From Chlorocebus sabaeus (Eukaryota > Chordata > Mammalia > Primates > Cercopithecidae), in the NCBI RefSeq assembly GCF_047675955.1, contig NC_132909.1:41467931-41531930 (forward strand): a DNA stretch of 64,000 bases, read 5' to 3'. How positions within the stretch are numbered: position 1 is the stretch's first letter; every line of letters starts with the position of its first letter. This document shows, in pieces, positions 25,289-36,100 of this stretch. A program made the position numbers and the translations under genes. The notes beneath the pieces were generated by a model. That model was given only the letters and a program-made list of their open reading frames with translations, was not told the DNA's origin and did not search any database.

Positions 25289-25725
25289 TGGGAGCTGAAA
25301 AGGCCAAAGGGGTCATGACCAACTCAGCATTCCACTGGAGACCATATGATCAAACAGCAAACTGTTTGTCATAAATGCAGGATGTGAGCAAACTCACGAC
25401 TGTGCCTGCTTCCAGAAGGTTTGTTGAGGGTGGTCACTCCCTGGCACTGGGCTCCTTGAGGTTATTTACTGGGACATCTAGAGCCTATTGTTCAAGGAAT
25501 GCAGTCTTGCAAGCCTACTCTGAACCAAGCGGCTAATCTCTTCTTCCACCCCCCTTCTTGCTATCTCTTTTACCAATAAATATGAAGGGCTTTGGAAAGT
25601 CTGGGCCCTTGTCTGCTAGAGGCAAGGTGCCTCCTGACCCCTTCTTCCAAAATACTCTTTTGTGTTTGTCTTTATTCCCACGTTCACCCTCCTTTGTTCA
25701 GTCCCCCAAGGTCCCTGTAGAAACA
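25289..25725 (+). repeat. 5' LTR of the provirus
   Basis: Begins 'tgggagctgaaaagg' and ends '...gtagaaaca', 437 bp. It contains AATAAA at 25575-25580, and a T/C-rich downstream part that is probably R-U5. It aligns over its whole length with 33243-33697. Confidence 0.88.
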
Positions 25726-25727
25726 AG

Positions 25728-25745
25728 TGGTGACCCAGAACAGGG
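25728..25745 (+). promoter_or_regulatory. Primer-binding site, Lys-tRNA type
   Basis: 'tggtgacccagaacaggg' begins two bases after the 5' LTR and resembles a tRNA-Lys PBS with one extra base and substitutions. A second related copy follows 38 bp downstream. Confidence 0.65.
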
Positions 25746-25962
25746 ACTTCAAGGATGTCAACAAGTGACGTCCGAACACAGGCACTTCAAGGACATGAAT
25801 GAAGAAAGTCTGCTGGAGCAGAGGAACTAAAATTGACAAGAAAAACAGGGACCCTGGGACGAGTCTGCCGGCAGCAGATATAAGGTCAGTGCCCTAAAGA
25901 GGTACTGGGAGGAGTGCTTTAAAGAAGTACTGGGAACGGGAAGTTTTCTGAATCAGGGTAAC

Positions 25963-26049
25963 ATGGGGCGGAATTTGTCTGTTGAGGAAAAACATTATGT
26001 GCAGTTGCTTAAAGTTCTGTTGAGACAGTCTGGAGCTCAGGTTAATTTG
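25963..26049 (+). pseudogene. gag: gag matrix start, truncated by a stop
   Basis: An ATG followed by Gly (MGRNLSVEEKHYVQLLK...) fits the myristoylated amino end of a betaretroviral Gag. The frame stops at TAG (26050-26052) after 29 codons. Matrix-like sequence continues in degraded form to about 26400. Confidence 0.65.
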
Positions 26050-26403
26050 TAGACACTATCCTCCTGCAGAAGCCACAAAAGGTTTTTACACGTAACCCAT
26101 GATTTCCACAGGCAGGCATTCTTGATGTGGAAAACTGGGACAGAGCAGCCAAAGGATTAAAAGGGGCTCATCAAAAGAGTCTTAAAGTTGATTCTTCTGT
26201 TTTTTTCCACTTGGAGTTTAATTCGTACTGTACTTCTGCCATTATCTCCCTATTATTCTGCAGGACAGCAGGCTTAGTCTAAAAATCTGAAAGAATCTGT
26301 TGTCCCACCCACAGCACCAATTAAAAATAAAAAACAGGAGAAGAGGGATAAAAATTGGCCTATACTGCTTCCTCCAGTTGCAGAAACATCTGTACCACAT
26401 CCT

Positions 26404-27018
26404 TTGGTAGCAGAAATAGAGACCCCAATACAAAGAAGTTTACGCTCTGCTGCCATAGCTGGAGAGCCCTTAGGACCTTGTACTTTTCCTATTTCCTTAA
26501 TAAGGCCTGATCCAAACAATCCACAGCAACTTATTCGTGAATGCATTCCACTAGAGTTTAAGTGGTTGAAGGAATTAAAAGCCAGTGTGGTAAATAATGT
26601 CATACAGAGCCCGTTCACTTTAGGATTGCTAGAATCTGTGTTTGGTACTATGCATCTTTTACCCTTTGATGTAAAACACTTGGTGTGAACTTGCTTGTCT
26701 GCTAGCGCATGTCTGACATGGAATTTAAATTGGCAAGAAATGTGTGCAGACAAGGCTAGACAGAATCATGTTGCTGGACACAGAGATATTACAGAGGATA
26801 TGCTGTTAGGCAATGGCCCTTATTTATACCTGGAATATCAAATGGCACTCCCAAATGCTGCTTATCAGCAGTGTGCACAGGCTGCCTGGGCCACAATTCC
26901 TGAAGAGGAAGTCCCAGTACAATCCTTTTTTACATATTATGCAAGGGTCATAGGAACCCTATGCACAATTTCTTGGAAGATTACAAGAGATAGTGAAGAA
27001 TCAGATTCCTCATACTGA
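26404..27018 (+). pseudogene. gag: gag capsid remnants
   Basis: Two open segments lie one after the other, at 26404-26688 and 26695-27018, separated by a stop. They carry capsid-like features: PLGPCTFPISLIRPDPNN at the start, PFTLGLLESVF, and further on a region ending VPVQSFFTYYARVIGTL, in the position of the capsid C-terminal domain. Once a structural protein; now broken by stops between and after the segments. Confidence 0.65.
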
Positions 27019-27165
27019 GGCTGCAGAAATGCTAACCTTAACTCTAGCTTTTGAGAATGCGAACATGGATTGTAAACGTGCACTGGCACCTGTGAGGTGT
27101 ACAAAACCTTGGGAAATTTTCTCAGAGCTTGTCAGGATGTAGGAACTGAGCTTCAATGATCTGCA

Positions 27166-27438
27166 GTGTTAGTGCAAGCAATGGCTAATTTAGCTGTTGA
27201 CAAATCTAAAAGAAGCCAAGGGTCAAACCCTAAAATGGGAAAATGTTATAATTGTGGAAAAACTGGACGTTTTAAAAAGGAATGCCACCAGATCTCAGGA
27301 CAGAAAGGATCTTACAATGCAGTTCCCCTACCAGTGGAAAAAACACCAGGACTTTGTCCTCGCTGTAACAAAGGAAATCACTGGGCTAATCAGTGCCACT
27401 CAAAATTTTGTCGGAATGGGACCCCTGTCGGAAAATGA
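27166..27438 (+). pseudogene. gag: gag nucleocapsid with two zinc knuckles, the first altered
   Basis: This segment holds two CCHC boxes. The second is intact (CPRCNKGNHWANQC). The first reads CYNCGKTGRFKKEC, with Arg where the zinc-binding His is expected. A basic linker separates them. Nucleocapsid binds the genomic RNA; this copy stops at 27436-27438, near the expected gag end. Confidence 0.8.
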
Positions 27439-27599
27439 GACAAGGTCCTGGACCAGGGCCCCTCAAACAATGAAGACATTTCCCATTCAGACCATAACCC
27501 CATTTCAGGGATGGGTTCCCGGAAGCACATTGATTCCCTCACCCCAGGAACACCAGGAAACCAGGAAGTACAGGATTAGATCTCACGACCAGAGAAAGG

Positions 27600-27795
27600 G
27601 TTACATTAGGTTGGGGAGACAAACCCACCAAGATTCCAACTGGCATTTGGAGACATTTACCAGCGGGATACATGGGACTAATTTTAGGCAAAAGCTGCCT
27701 TAACTTACAGGGCATTAGTGTAGTCCCAGGAGCTGTTGACTCTGATTATGAAGGAGAAATTCAAGTAGTTTTAATGTCACAAGATCTTTGGGTTT
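27600..27795 (+). pseudogene. dUTPase remnant
   Basis: Between nucleocapsid and protease, a fragment starting near 27672 reads GLILGKSCLNLQG followed by GAVDSDYEGEIQVVLMS, the dUTPase beta-barrel signature seen in betaretroviruses. Upstream, the Asp-Leu motif region survives only with stops. A dUTPase at this place supports the betaretrovirus-like assignment. Confidence 0.65.
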
Positions 27796-28386
27796 TTGAA
27801 CCGGGAGAATATATTGTTCAGTTATTGCTTATTCCCTATAAATTATACCCTTCTCCATGAAAGGAGAAACAAGGAAATAAAGGGTTTGGGAAGAAGCACA
27901 GCTACACAGGAAATCTATCTATCCCAAACCATAGCCTCTAATAGACCCCCCTGTGTAGTACAAATTAAAGGAAATAAATTTTACAGGCTTATGGATACAG
28001 GAGCTGATGTGTCAGTAATATCTAAAGACAAATGGCCCCCATCCTGGCCCTTGCAGTTAACTTCTACATTCCTAGTGGGAGTAGGAACAGTTCAAAGTGT
28101 TCAACAGAGTGCTGAGATTTTACCTTGTCTTGGTCCAGATGGACAGTCATGTACTTTTCAGCCCTATGTTGCAAATATAGCTATCCATTTATGGGGTTGA
28201 GACTTACTTACAGCATGGGATATGAGACTTACAAATGAAAACTTTGATAACCCAGGATTAAAAATGTTGAAGAACATGGGATATCAGAATGGAAAAGGTC
28301 TGGGGAGGTTCCTACAAGGAAACCCTAACCCGATATCAATAACTGGAAAAACAGATAGAAAAGGGCTAGGACGTCAGGATTTCTGA
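27796..28386 (+). pseudogene. pro: Retroviral aspartic protease with C-terminal G-patch, one in-frame stop
   Basis: One continuous frame carries the aspartic protease active site DTGADVSVIS (Asp codon 27994-27996), a flap-like region and, after a single TGA at 28198-28200, a G-patch segment (MGYQNGKGLG ... KGLGRQDF), terminating at TGA 28384-28386. Protease matures the Gag and Pol precursors; the G-patch tail is characteristic of betaretroviruses. The single internal stop is the only interruption seen in this frame. Confidence 0.75.
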
Positions 28387-28429
28387 TGGGGGTCATTGAT
28401 ATTTCTCCTCCACCCTCTGCCTTATCATT

Positions 28430-29680
28430 ACAATGGCTTAGTGACAAACCCATGTAGGTGGATCAGTGGCCCCTATCTCAGGAGAAGCTGACGCAACATC
28501 AGCAGCTAGTAAAAGAACAATTAGATCCAGGACACATAGAGGAGTCAGTCCCTTGAATTCTACAGTGTTTGTTATTCCAAAAAGGTCCAGAAGATGGCGA
28601 CTGCTGTGTGATTTGAGAGCTATTAATGCAGAAATTAAACCGATGGGCACCTAACAGAAAGGTTTACCATCTCCAGAGGCTATTAATAGATCTTAAGGAT
28701 TGTTTCTTTACTATACCCTTACACAAGAAGGATAAGCCTTGATTTGCCTTCTCTGTGCCTTCTATTAATCAAAGAGAACCTGTTTCTTGTTATCAATGGA
28801 GAATTTTACCCCAAAGCATGCATAACAGTCTTATGCTATGTCAGAATTTTGTAGGACAGGCATTAAAGGAGCCTCGGAATATGTTTCCTACTGGTTACAT
28901 CATTCATTTTATGGATGATATTCTTTCGGCCGCTCCTACAGATCAAATATTGCATCAATCATTCAGAGAAGTAAAGTGAGCTCTTGTTAATTGGAATCTC
29001 AAAATACTCCAGAGAAGGTACAAACAACTTCTCCATACCAATACTTGGGAACTATTGTTACAGAGAGGAATGTACGGCCTCAGAAAGTTGTTCTCCATAA
29101 AGACAGGTAAAAAGTCTGTAGACTTTAAATAATTTTCAACAATTATTAGGAGATAATAATTGGCTATGCCTGATGTTAGGAATTCATACCTATCAACTCA
29201 CACATCTTTACCAAACCCTTCAAGGAGATTCTTCTTTAAATTCCCCATGCCAATTAACTAAAGAGGCAGAAGCTGAGTTATGGCTTGTAGAGCAAATGTT
29301 ACAGCAGAGGCATGACTCACGGCTGCAACTGCAAAAACCCTTGCTTTTGTTTATTCTTCCTACCCCTGACTCTCCAACAGGACTTTTGGGCCAGTTCATA
29401 GACAAGTCTGTAACAGTAATAGAATGGCTCTTTTTACCTAATCAAACAGTCAAAACCTTGCAAGTTTATCTTTCTTTAATTACACAAATGGTGACTAGGG
29501 GCAGGCATAGGTCAAAAATGCTTACGGGATATGTCCCTGACAAAATTATTGTTCCTTTAGACTCCCAGCAACAGGCCACAGCTTGGGAAATGTCAATTGC
29601 ATGGCAAATTGCTTTTGTGGACTTTGTGGGAATAATAGAAAATCATTATCCCTCAGACAAAATTTTTGCAGTTTTATAAA
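28430..29680 (+). pseudogene. pol: Reverse transcriptase remnants
   Basis: Broken segments keep fingers/palm motifs: a PLNSTVFVIPKRSRRWRLL stretch and LRAINAE (about 28550-28640), and the catalytic centre as FMDDIL at 28908-28925 in place of the commoner Tyr- or Ile-containing form. A longer open stretch at 29173-29679 corresponds to connection-domain sequence. Stops and frameshifts separate these pieces. Confidence 0.75.
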
Positions 29681-30082
29681 ATGCATTCTTTCATTCTTCC
29701 TGTGATTACTCATTGGAAACCTATTCCAGGTGGTCAGAATTATTTTACTGATGGCTCTTCCAAAGGCTGTGCCACTATCTGTGGACCTAAACATACTGAA
29801 GCAATAATGACCTCTGGGATTTCAGCTCAATGCTCAGAGTTTAATTGCAGTCATTCAGGTTTTACAGCTCACAGCTTCAGATCCTATCAACATTGTGATT
29901 CAGCTTATGTTGTAAATGTAGCCAGTGGCACAGAAACTGCTACAATTAAAAGTACACTAGAACTGGAACTGCTTATTTTTAAGATTTCAAAAAGATATTC
30001 ATTCTCGTGCAGCTTCTTTTCATATTTCTCGTATGTGTTCTCATACATAGCTTCCTGGACCATTATCCCTAGGGAACGATAA
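29666..30082 (+). pseudogene. pol: RNase H remnant
   Basis: NYFTDGSSKG (around 29735-29765) carries the first catalytic Asp of retroviral RNase H, and SAYVVNVA-like sequence lies further on near 29910. The segment frameshifts before the integrase region. Confidence 0.65.
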
Positions 30083-30089
30083 AGCAGAT

Positions 30090-30790
30090 AAATTGATTGG
30101 TTCTGTGTTTCAGCAAATGCTACTGCACCAAAATACTTCCGCCCTTACTCGTATGTTCCATTTATCTCACAGCCAAGCTAGGGCTATAATACAAGCCTGT
30201 CCTACTTGCCAGCATGTACCTGGAGCCACACTTGTAGAAGGCTGTAACCCATGACGTTTGGCTCCAAATGAAATTTGGCAAATGGATGTTATATGCATAG
30301 CAACTTTTGGTAAGCTTAGCTATGTCTATGTGACTATCGACACTTTTTCTCATATGCTGCATGATACATGCCAAACAGGCGAGACAATTGGTCATGTACA
30401 GTGACATTGTCATTATTTGCTCATGTGGGGATACCTAAACGGTTAAAAACTGACAATGGACCTGCTTATACTAGTCATGCTTTTCAAAATTTCTTACAGC
30501 TTTGGGCTATAACCCATAAAACAAGAATTCCTTATCATCCTAGAGGACAAGGCATTATAGAGCAGGCACAGCAAACATTACAACACATGCTGAAAACACA
30601 AAAAGGGGATATAGGAGGCCAACTACCACCTCCATCAAAACTACATTTAGCCTTATTTGCTTTAAATTTTTGGACTCCTGGTACAGATGTTAAGGCTCCA
30701 GCAGAAAGACATTGGCAAGTGTTAGAGGAAAAGAGGAAAGTTTGTCCAAAAGTGTTATGGAAATCCCCAGAAGAAGGACAATGAAAAGGT
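30090..30790 (+). pseudogene. pol: Integrase remnant
   Basis: The zinc-binding HHCC module is recognisable around 30140-30240 (FHLSHSQARAI then CPTCQH). Of the catalytic triad, the first Asp (WQMDV, near 30283), the second Asp (TDNGPAYTS, near 30450) and the Glu (GIIEQAQQT, near 30555) can all be read, although in separate frames. Stops lie after the zinc module and between core segments. Confidence 0.75.
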
Positions 30791-31967
30791 TCAGTGGATT
30801 TACTGACAAGAAGACAAGGGTATACTTGTGTTTTTACAGGAGATGGACAAACTGTGTGGATGACCTCAAGGTTCATGAGACCATGGAACGGGAGACTGGA
30901 GGAACCCAGGGTGGCCAACCATGGGCTCGGTCCCTTGGTACGAGTCGTGAGCCAGCTGAGCCTGAGAGTGAAGATGGAGAGAAGGCCAACCAGAGTCATG
31001 ACGACATCAACCCCATAACCTGGGGGCAACTCAAGAAAACCACGCAGGAAGCTTAGAAACTGCTGGAGCATCAAAACCAGACAAAAACCCCTAATTACAT
31101 GTTCGTGGCCATGTTAGCCATAAGGTCCTGTGTGATATGTTTTCCTTGTGCAGAGGCAAAAACATATTGGGCATACGTTCCTAATCCCCCAGCAGTATGA
31201 CCTATACTTCAGAGTGACACTCCTCCTGAGATTTATTATGATCAAGGAGCTTGGGCTTCAGGACTCCTAACTCCCCCTGACCTAGAACAGTTAGACTGTC
31301 GGAATAATGTCATTAATTATATCGCTCCAGTGGAAGGACTCCCCATGTGTATCACCACAAAGATATCACTCAGTCATAGCTGTCTTACAATTCAAGCTTA
31401 AATATGGTTGAGTCACTATAGAGAAATCATGTACTTATTAAGTCTTGGTTCTATTAATGTAAGTGGTGTGCTCACCAACCATTCCCAGCCCAACTGCCCT
31501 AATTGTACTGACTATATGGAATGGATTCCCTTCAAGAGTTCCTACCTGCTCCTTGGACCTAGTGTCTTGGCCCACTGGCTAGAAAACAATCTATGTTAAC
31601 TGGAGACATTGTGGATTGGGGACCTAAAGGTCAATTAGATGGAAAAGATGAAAATTGGAAATCATGGCTCAAACTTCGCTGGCATTGGTGGCAAACTTTT
31701 AATGCTTCTTCTTTATACAACACTGGAATCCAATCCCAGTCTGCCACCCAGATTGCTTGGCATGGAGCAGGCTTTAGCCCGCTCTTCCTCAGTGGCATTA
31801 TCTAGGGAGGAAAGAACCAATTCAAGAGATGATAGGGAAGGCAGCACTCCGATTTATGAATGGCAACATCTGGGTTGGAAGGGATGGAATATTATCCAAT
31901 AATAGCAATAGCAAATGACACAGTCTTAATGTTGCATTTGTAAAGAATATCACTACTCAATTCACAG

Positions 31968-32281
31968 TTTTTGTTTGTTTGTTCGTTTGTTTGTCTGTTT
32001 TGAGACAGAGTCTCACTCTCTCACCCAGGCTGGAGTGCAATGGCATGGTCTTGGCTCACTGCAACCTCTGCCTCCTGGGTTCAAGTGGTTCTCCCACCTC
32101 AGCCTCCCGAGTAGCTGGGACTACAGGCATGTGCCACCATACTCGGCTAATTTTTGTATTTTTGGTAGAGACGGGGTTTCACTATGTTGGCCAGGCTGGT
32201 CTCAAACTCCTGATCTCGTGATCCACCTGCCTCGGCCTCCCAAAATGCTGGGATTACAAGTGTGAACCACTGCACCCAGCC
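31968..32281 (-). mobile_element. Alu inserted in env
   Basis: (GTTT)n tail; 'acagttt' repeated at both ends. Confidence 0.94.
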
Positions 32282-32302
32282 TACAGTTTGTGTTTTTAAT
32301 CC

Positions 32303-32308
32303 TTATTT

Positions 32309-32347
<39 letters not shown>

Positions 32348-32355
32348 TTTTTTGG
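32303..32355. repeat. (ATTT)n microsatellite within env
   Basis: About twelve ATTT units, 20 bp right of the Alu inserted in the provirus. Confidence 0.9.
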
Positions 32356-33224
32356 CAGCTAAGAAGGACCAGTTCCAAGTAAACAATACTCAACTGAACT
32401 GTAAATCTTGCCACTTATATCACTGCATTAATCATAGCACATTGCAAACACATAGTGTCTTTACTTTGATGATTTTAGATTGCATCCCTGGACTATAGAT
32501 TCCTGTCAGTCTGTCCAAGCCTTGTACTGCCACACCTGCTTTGCATTTTGTGAAACTTCTAACTCGGCTTACTCAGCATGTCCATAGAGCCTTAGGCATG
32601 ATAATTTTCACTATTGTTTCCTTGGTCACACTAATAACTTCTGTTGTGATGTCCTCTGTAACTCTGCATAGTTCTATTTAAACAGCTCAGTATATGGAGA
32701 ACTGGACACCCACAGCTGTCCAAGCATGGCTACTTCAGAATAAAATTAACACTGAGTTACAAACTGAAGTGGTAATGTTAAAATTCATGGTTCTATGGTT
32801 AGGAGAAAGCTTGCAATTACAGGAGCAATAGCGTTGTCATTTTAATCACACTCATATTTGTGTAACCAACTTAGAATATAACCAAAGCGAGTATCCATGG
32901 GGCCTTGTGAAAGCCCATTTGCAGGGAACTTTCACATCCAACATCATCTTTGATATTGGTGAATTACAAAACAAAATTATTGATCTAAATAAAAAAACTC
33001 GAGAGTTTCAGCCTTCTTTAGAAGACTGGACCAAATTCCAGCAAGGCCTGGAGAGCCTCAACCCTTGGACCTATCTAAAGCATCACGTTAACATCTTGTA
33101 TGTAGTTCTTGGAATAATGTTGTTCTGTCTCTGTCTTCTGTTCATAGTCTAAAATCAGATGGAATGTCAATTGCAAAATGAGAGCTGCCCAGCCTGGCCT
33201 TACGTTATTTTAATTAATACATAA

Positions 33225-33242
33225 ACATAAAGTAGGAGAGGT
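33225..33242 (+). promoter_or_regulatory. Polypurine tract before the 3' LTR
   Basis: 'aaagtaggagaggt' directly precedes the 3' LTR start, the normal place and composition for plus-strand priming. Confidence 0.55.
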
Positions 33243-33697
33243 TGGGAGCCAAAAAGGCCAAAGGGATTGTGACCAACTCAGCATTCCACTAGAGGCTATG
33301 TGATCAAACAGCAAACTGTTTGTCATGAATGCAGGATGTGAGCAAACTCACGATTGTGCCTGCCACCAGAAAGTTTAATTACCAGAAAGTTTGCTGAGGG
33401 CAGTCACTCCCTGGTGTTCGGCTCCTTGAGGTTATCTACTGGGACATCTGAGCCTATTGTTTGAGGAATGCAGTCTTGCAAGCCTACTCTGGACTGAGCA
33501 AATGACCTCTTCTTCCATCCCCCTTCTCACTATCTCTTTTACCAATAAATACAAAGGGCTGTGGAAAATTTGGGCCCTTGTCTACTAGAGGCAATGTGCC
33601 GCCTGACCCCTTCTTTCAAAAATACTCTTGTGTCTTTGTCTTTATTTCCACGTCTGCCCTCCTTTGTTCAGTCCACCAGGGATCGAGGTCAGTAACA
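33243..33697 (+). repeat. 3' LTR of the provirus
   Basis: About 455 bp, starting 'tgggagccaaaaagg' and ending 'gtcagtaaca', with AATAAA at 33544-33549. It aligns with the 5' LTR but carries an extra short duplication around 33367-33393, where 'ccagaaagttt' appears twice. Confidence 0.87.
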
Positions 33698-33703
33698 AAG
33701 ACT

Positions 33704-33822
33704 CAGAACTTTGGGAGGTAAAGGCGGGGGGATCATGAGGTCAGGAGTTTTAGACCACCCTGACCAACATGGTGAAACCCTGTTTCTACTAAAAATACAA
33801 AAATTAGCTGGGTGTGGTGGTA
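33704..33822 (+). mobile_element. Alu fragment, plus half of an inverted pair
   Basis: Left-arm piece from 'actttgggagg' to 'gtggtggtac'. Confidence 0.85.
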
Positions 33823-33897
33823 CGCTGACTTCAAGTGATCTGCACACCTAGGCCTCCCAAAGTGCTGGGATTACAGGTGTGAGCCACCACACCCAGC
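33823..33897 (-). mobile_element. Alu fragment, minus half of an inverted pair
   Basis: Runs 'caagtgatctgcacacctag' to 'acacccagcc', the 5' end of an Alu in reverse, directly joined to the plus fragment. Confidence 0.85.
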
Positions 33898-34150
33898 CAT
33901 ATGTAATCATTTTTATATGTTGCTGGATTTAATTTGCTAGTGTTTCTGAGAATTTCTACATCTATATTTATATGGGATTTTGGTTAGTAGTCCTCTTGTG
34001 ATTCTTTTGTCTGATTTTGACATTGACGTAATCCTTGCTAATAAATGAATTAAGAAATGTTACCTTGTCTTCTATTGCTGAAAGGGTTTGTGAGATATTG
34101 GTAGTAACTTTTCATTAAATGTTGGTGAAATTTAAAATTTAAGCAACTTG
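33898..34150 (-). mobile_element. L1 ORF2 fragment
   Basis: 'tatatgttgctggatttaat', 'gagaatttctacatctat' and 'gattcttttgtctgatttt' match the complement of L1 ORF2 in order. Confidence 0.6.
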
Positions 34151-34837
34151 ATATGCTTTCTTATTTTAAAATATTCAAATTAATCTTTTTACTTGTTACA
34201 TGGTAATTCATATACTCAATTTTCTTATATATATAAGTAGTTTGTGTGTGTGTTTGTATATATAGATATATATATACAGATTCTATTTATAGAATGTTTT
34301 TCTAATTTACTTCTATAATCTGTGCCTATCACATTTATTTTTACTTCATAGTATACTGTGAAAATTGATATTCTGGTTACTTGACATGAAATAATCTGGA
34401 ATAAAAATATAAAATAAGACTTTAGCCCTATCAATTAATAACTCAAATTTTTCTCAATTGTTAGAATAGAGAATATAACTAAAATTGTATTATTTAATTC
34501 TCGTGTTTACTTTCCAAAACAAATGACTTAATATAACCTTAGCTAAACTGACATTTGACTGCGGACTTTATAAAGCAGGCAAAGAAATCCTCTCTTTTAT
34601 TTTTAGCAATATTTAGGTATGACAGAAAAATAAATTTTAATAAGAGCAACAACAAAATAATATTATATTTAAAGAAAGCTATAACCAAAAGATAATCTGA
34701 CAATCACTGTTATTAGTATTTAGGGCATAAAATATGTGAGGCATTATTCCAAGCCATTGAACATTGATAGGCTTAACTTCTAAGAGTTTACAGTGACTAT
34801 ATCAAATAAAAAATTGTACTGTTTTAAAAATTATATT

Positions 34838-35140
34838 TTAAATTAATACATAATCACTGTATGTATTCATTGGGTACTATGTCATATTTTAATATGTTTA
34901 TGTGCAAAATTTTGTAATCAAGGTAAAAAATTTATCACCTCACATACTTAGGATATTTTTGTGTCAAAAACATATAAAATCTCTTTATAGCAATTTTGAA
35001 ATATAGAATGCATTATTTATTATAGCAACTATTCTGTGCAATCAATCACTTGATCTTATTCCTTCTAAGTGAAACTTTGTACACTTTGATCAACATTTTC
35101 TCTTTCTTCATCCACTTTCTTTTCTAGCCTCCATCACATT
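34838..35140 (-). mobile_element. L1 3' end fragment
   Basis: 'agcaattttgaaatatagaa', 'tattctgtgcaatcaatc' and 'ctttgatcaacattttct' follow the order of an L1 3' end in reverse. From 34150 to 34837 I see only AT-rich sequence, including a TA/TG tract at 34226-34280. Confidence 0.55.
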
Positions 35141-35337
35141 TTTTACTTCTGTTAAGTTACGTTAAGGCCATTAGCGTAATTATAGAAATTAAATTTTCTA
35201 GTATACAATAACTGCATGAGCATAATGTTAAATAATTTTATTACAAAGTTTGAATAATTAGGCATAGGCTGTATTTTGGCCAGTAAATATAAAACACTCA
35301 TTGTTTTCAAATACCAGACAATTATTTTAAATGGAAA

Positions 35338-35701
35338 CTTTCTTGTTTGTTTGTTTTGTTTTTTTGTTTGCTTTTTTGTTTTGTTTTGTTTTGTTTTTTT
35401 TGGAGACAAAGTCTCCCTCTGTCTCCTAGGCTGGAGTGCACTGGCATGATCTCAGCTCACTGCAACCTCTGGCTCACTGCAACCTCTGCCTCCCAGGTTC
35501 AAGGGATTCTCCTGCCTCAGCCTCCCAAGTAGCTGGGATTACAGGTGCCTGCCACCACGCCTGGCTAATTTTTCTACTTTTAATAGAGATGTGGTTTCAC
35601 CATATTGGTCAGTCTGGTCTGAAACTCCCGGCCTCAGGGGATCCGCCCACTTTGGCCTCTGAAAGTGCTGGGATTACAGGTGGGAGACACTGCTCCCAGC
35701 C
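35338..35701 (-). mobile_element. Alu with internal 17-bp tandem duplication
   Basis: TSD 'ttaaatggaaa' at 35327-35337 and 35702-35712; 35455-35471 is repeated at 35472-35488. Confidence 0.94.
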
Positions 35702-35866
35702 TTAAATGGAAAGGTTTTAGGCCTAAAATATGTCATTGAATTATGACAGTGGAATCCCAAGAGGTAGTATTTTCTGAGCATTGTAAATAACAAAAATAAT
35801 CATTGACTAAAGTAAATTCAACAAGTAGTATCTACCCAAATCAAATTAAATTAAGAATTTTACAAT

Positions 35867-36100
35867 TGCGGGGTGCAGGGGCTCACGCCTATATCTCAGC
35901 ACTTTAGGAGGCTAAAGTGGGAGAATTGCTTGAGCCCAAAGTTTTGAGACCAGCCTGAGCAATATAGTGAGACCTCATCTCTCCAAACAGTGTAAAAATG
36001 AGATGAAAGAATTGTTTGAGCCAGAGAGGTCAAGGCTGCAATGAGCTGTGATCAAGCTACTACACTCCCACCTGGGTGACAGAGCAAGACTCTGCCTGAA
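35867..36100 (+). mobile_element. Old Alu with internal deletion
   Basis: Diverged copy that runs tail-to-tail into the next Alu. Confidence 0.85.

Larger units (their letters stand above)
30790..33152 (+). pseudogene. env: Envelope gene remnant, interrupted by an Alu
   Basis: An N-terminal leader-like segment ends near 31056 (ITWGQLKKTTQEA). Surface-subunit pieces follow to about 31900 with stops. An Alu with a (GTTT)n tail occupies 31968-32281. Transmembrane-subunit sequence resumes by about 32560, and a final open stretch at 32907-33152 has the membrane-proximal helix and a hydrophobic anchor (LYVVLGIMLFCLCLLFIV). No intact envelope frame remains. Confidence 0.7.
25289..33697 (+). mobile_element. 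Betaretrovirus-like (HERV-K/HML-type) provirus, complete in layout, coding-defective
   Basis: Two LTRs in the same orientation enclose gag, dUTPase, protease, RT, RNase H, integrase and env in canonical order. A Lys-type primer site, a dUTPase joined to protease, and a G-patch tail on the protease all point to class II betaretrovirus-like elements (HML groups). The short LTR (about 440 bp) rules out the long-LTR HML-2 group; HML-6 or a neighbouring group is my best guess, unverified. The two LTRs differ at roughly a tenth of positions by eye, so the insertion is old. Every gene is interrupted, and env carries an Alu. Flanking duplications are uncertain: 'aagacc' lies 3 bp left of the 5' LTR and 'aagact' directly right of the 3' LTR. 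Confidence 0.9.

Noticed and set aside
26274..26753. 159-codon minus-strand frame over gag
   Set aside because: Antisense to capsid remnants; no supporting features.
28198..28200. TGA in the protease frame as selenocysteine or programmed readthrough
   Set aside because: A single substitution in an old dead provirus is the simpler explanation; no structure supporting recoding was seen.
30535..31074. 179-codon minus-strand frame over integrase/env
   Set aside because: Antisense of proviral coding sequence; no domain recognised.
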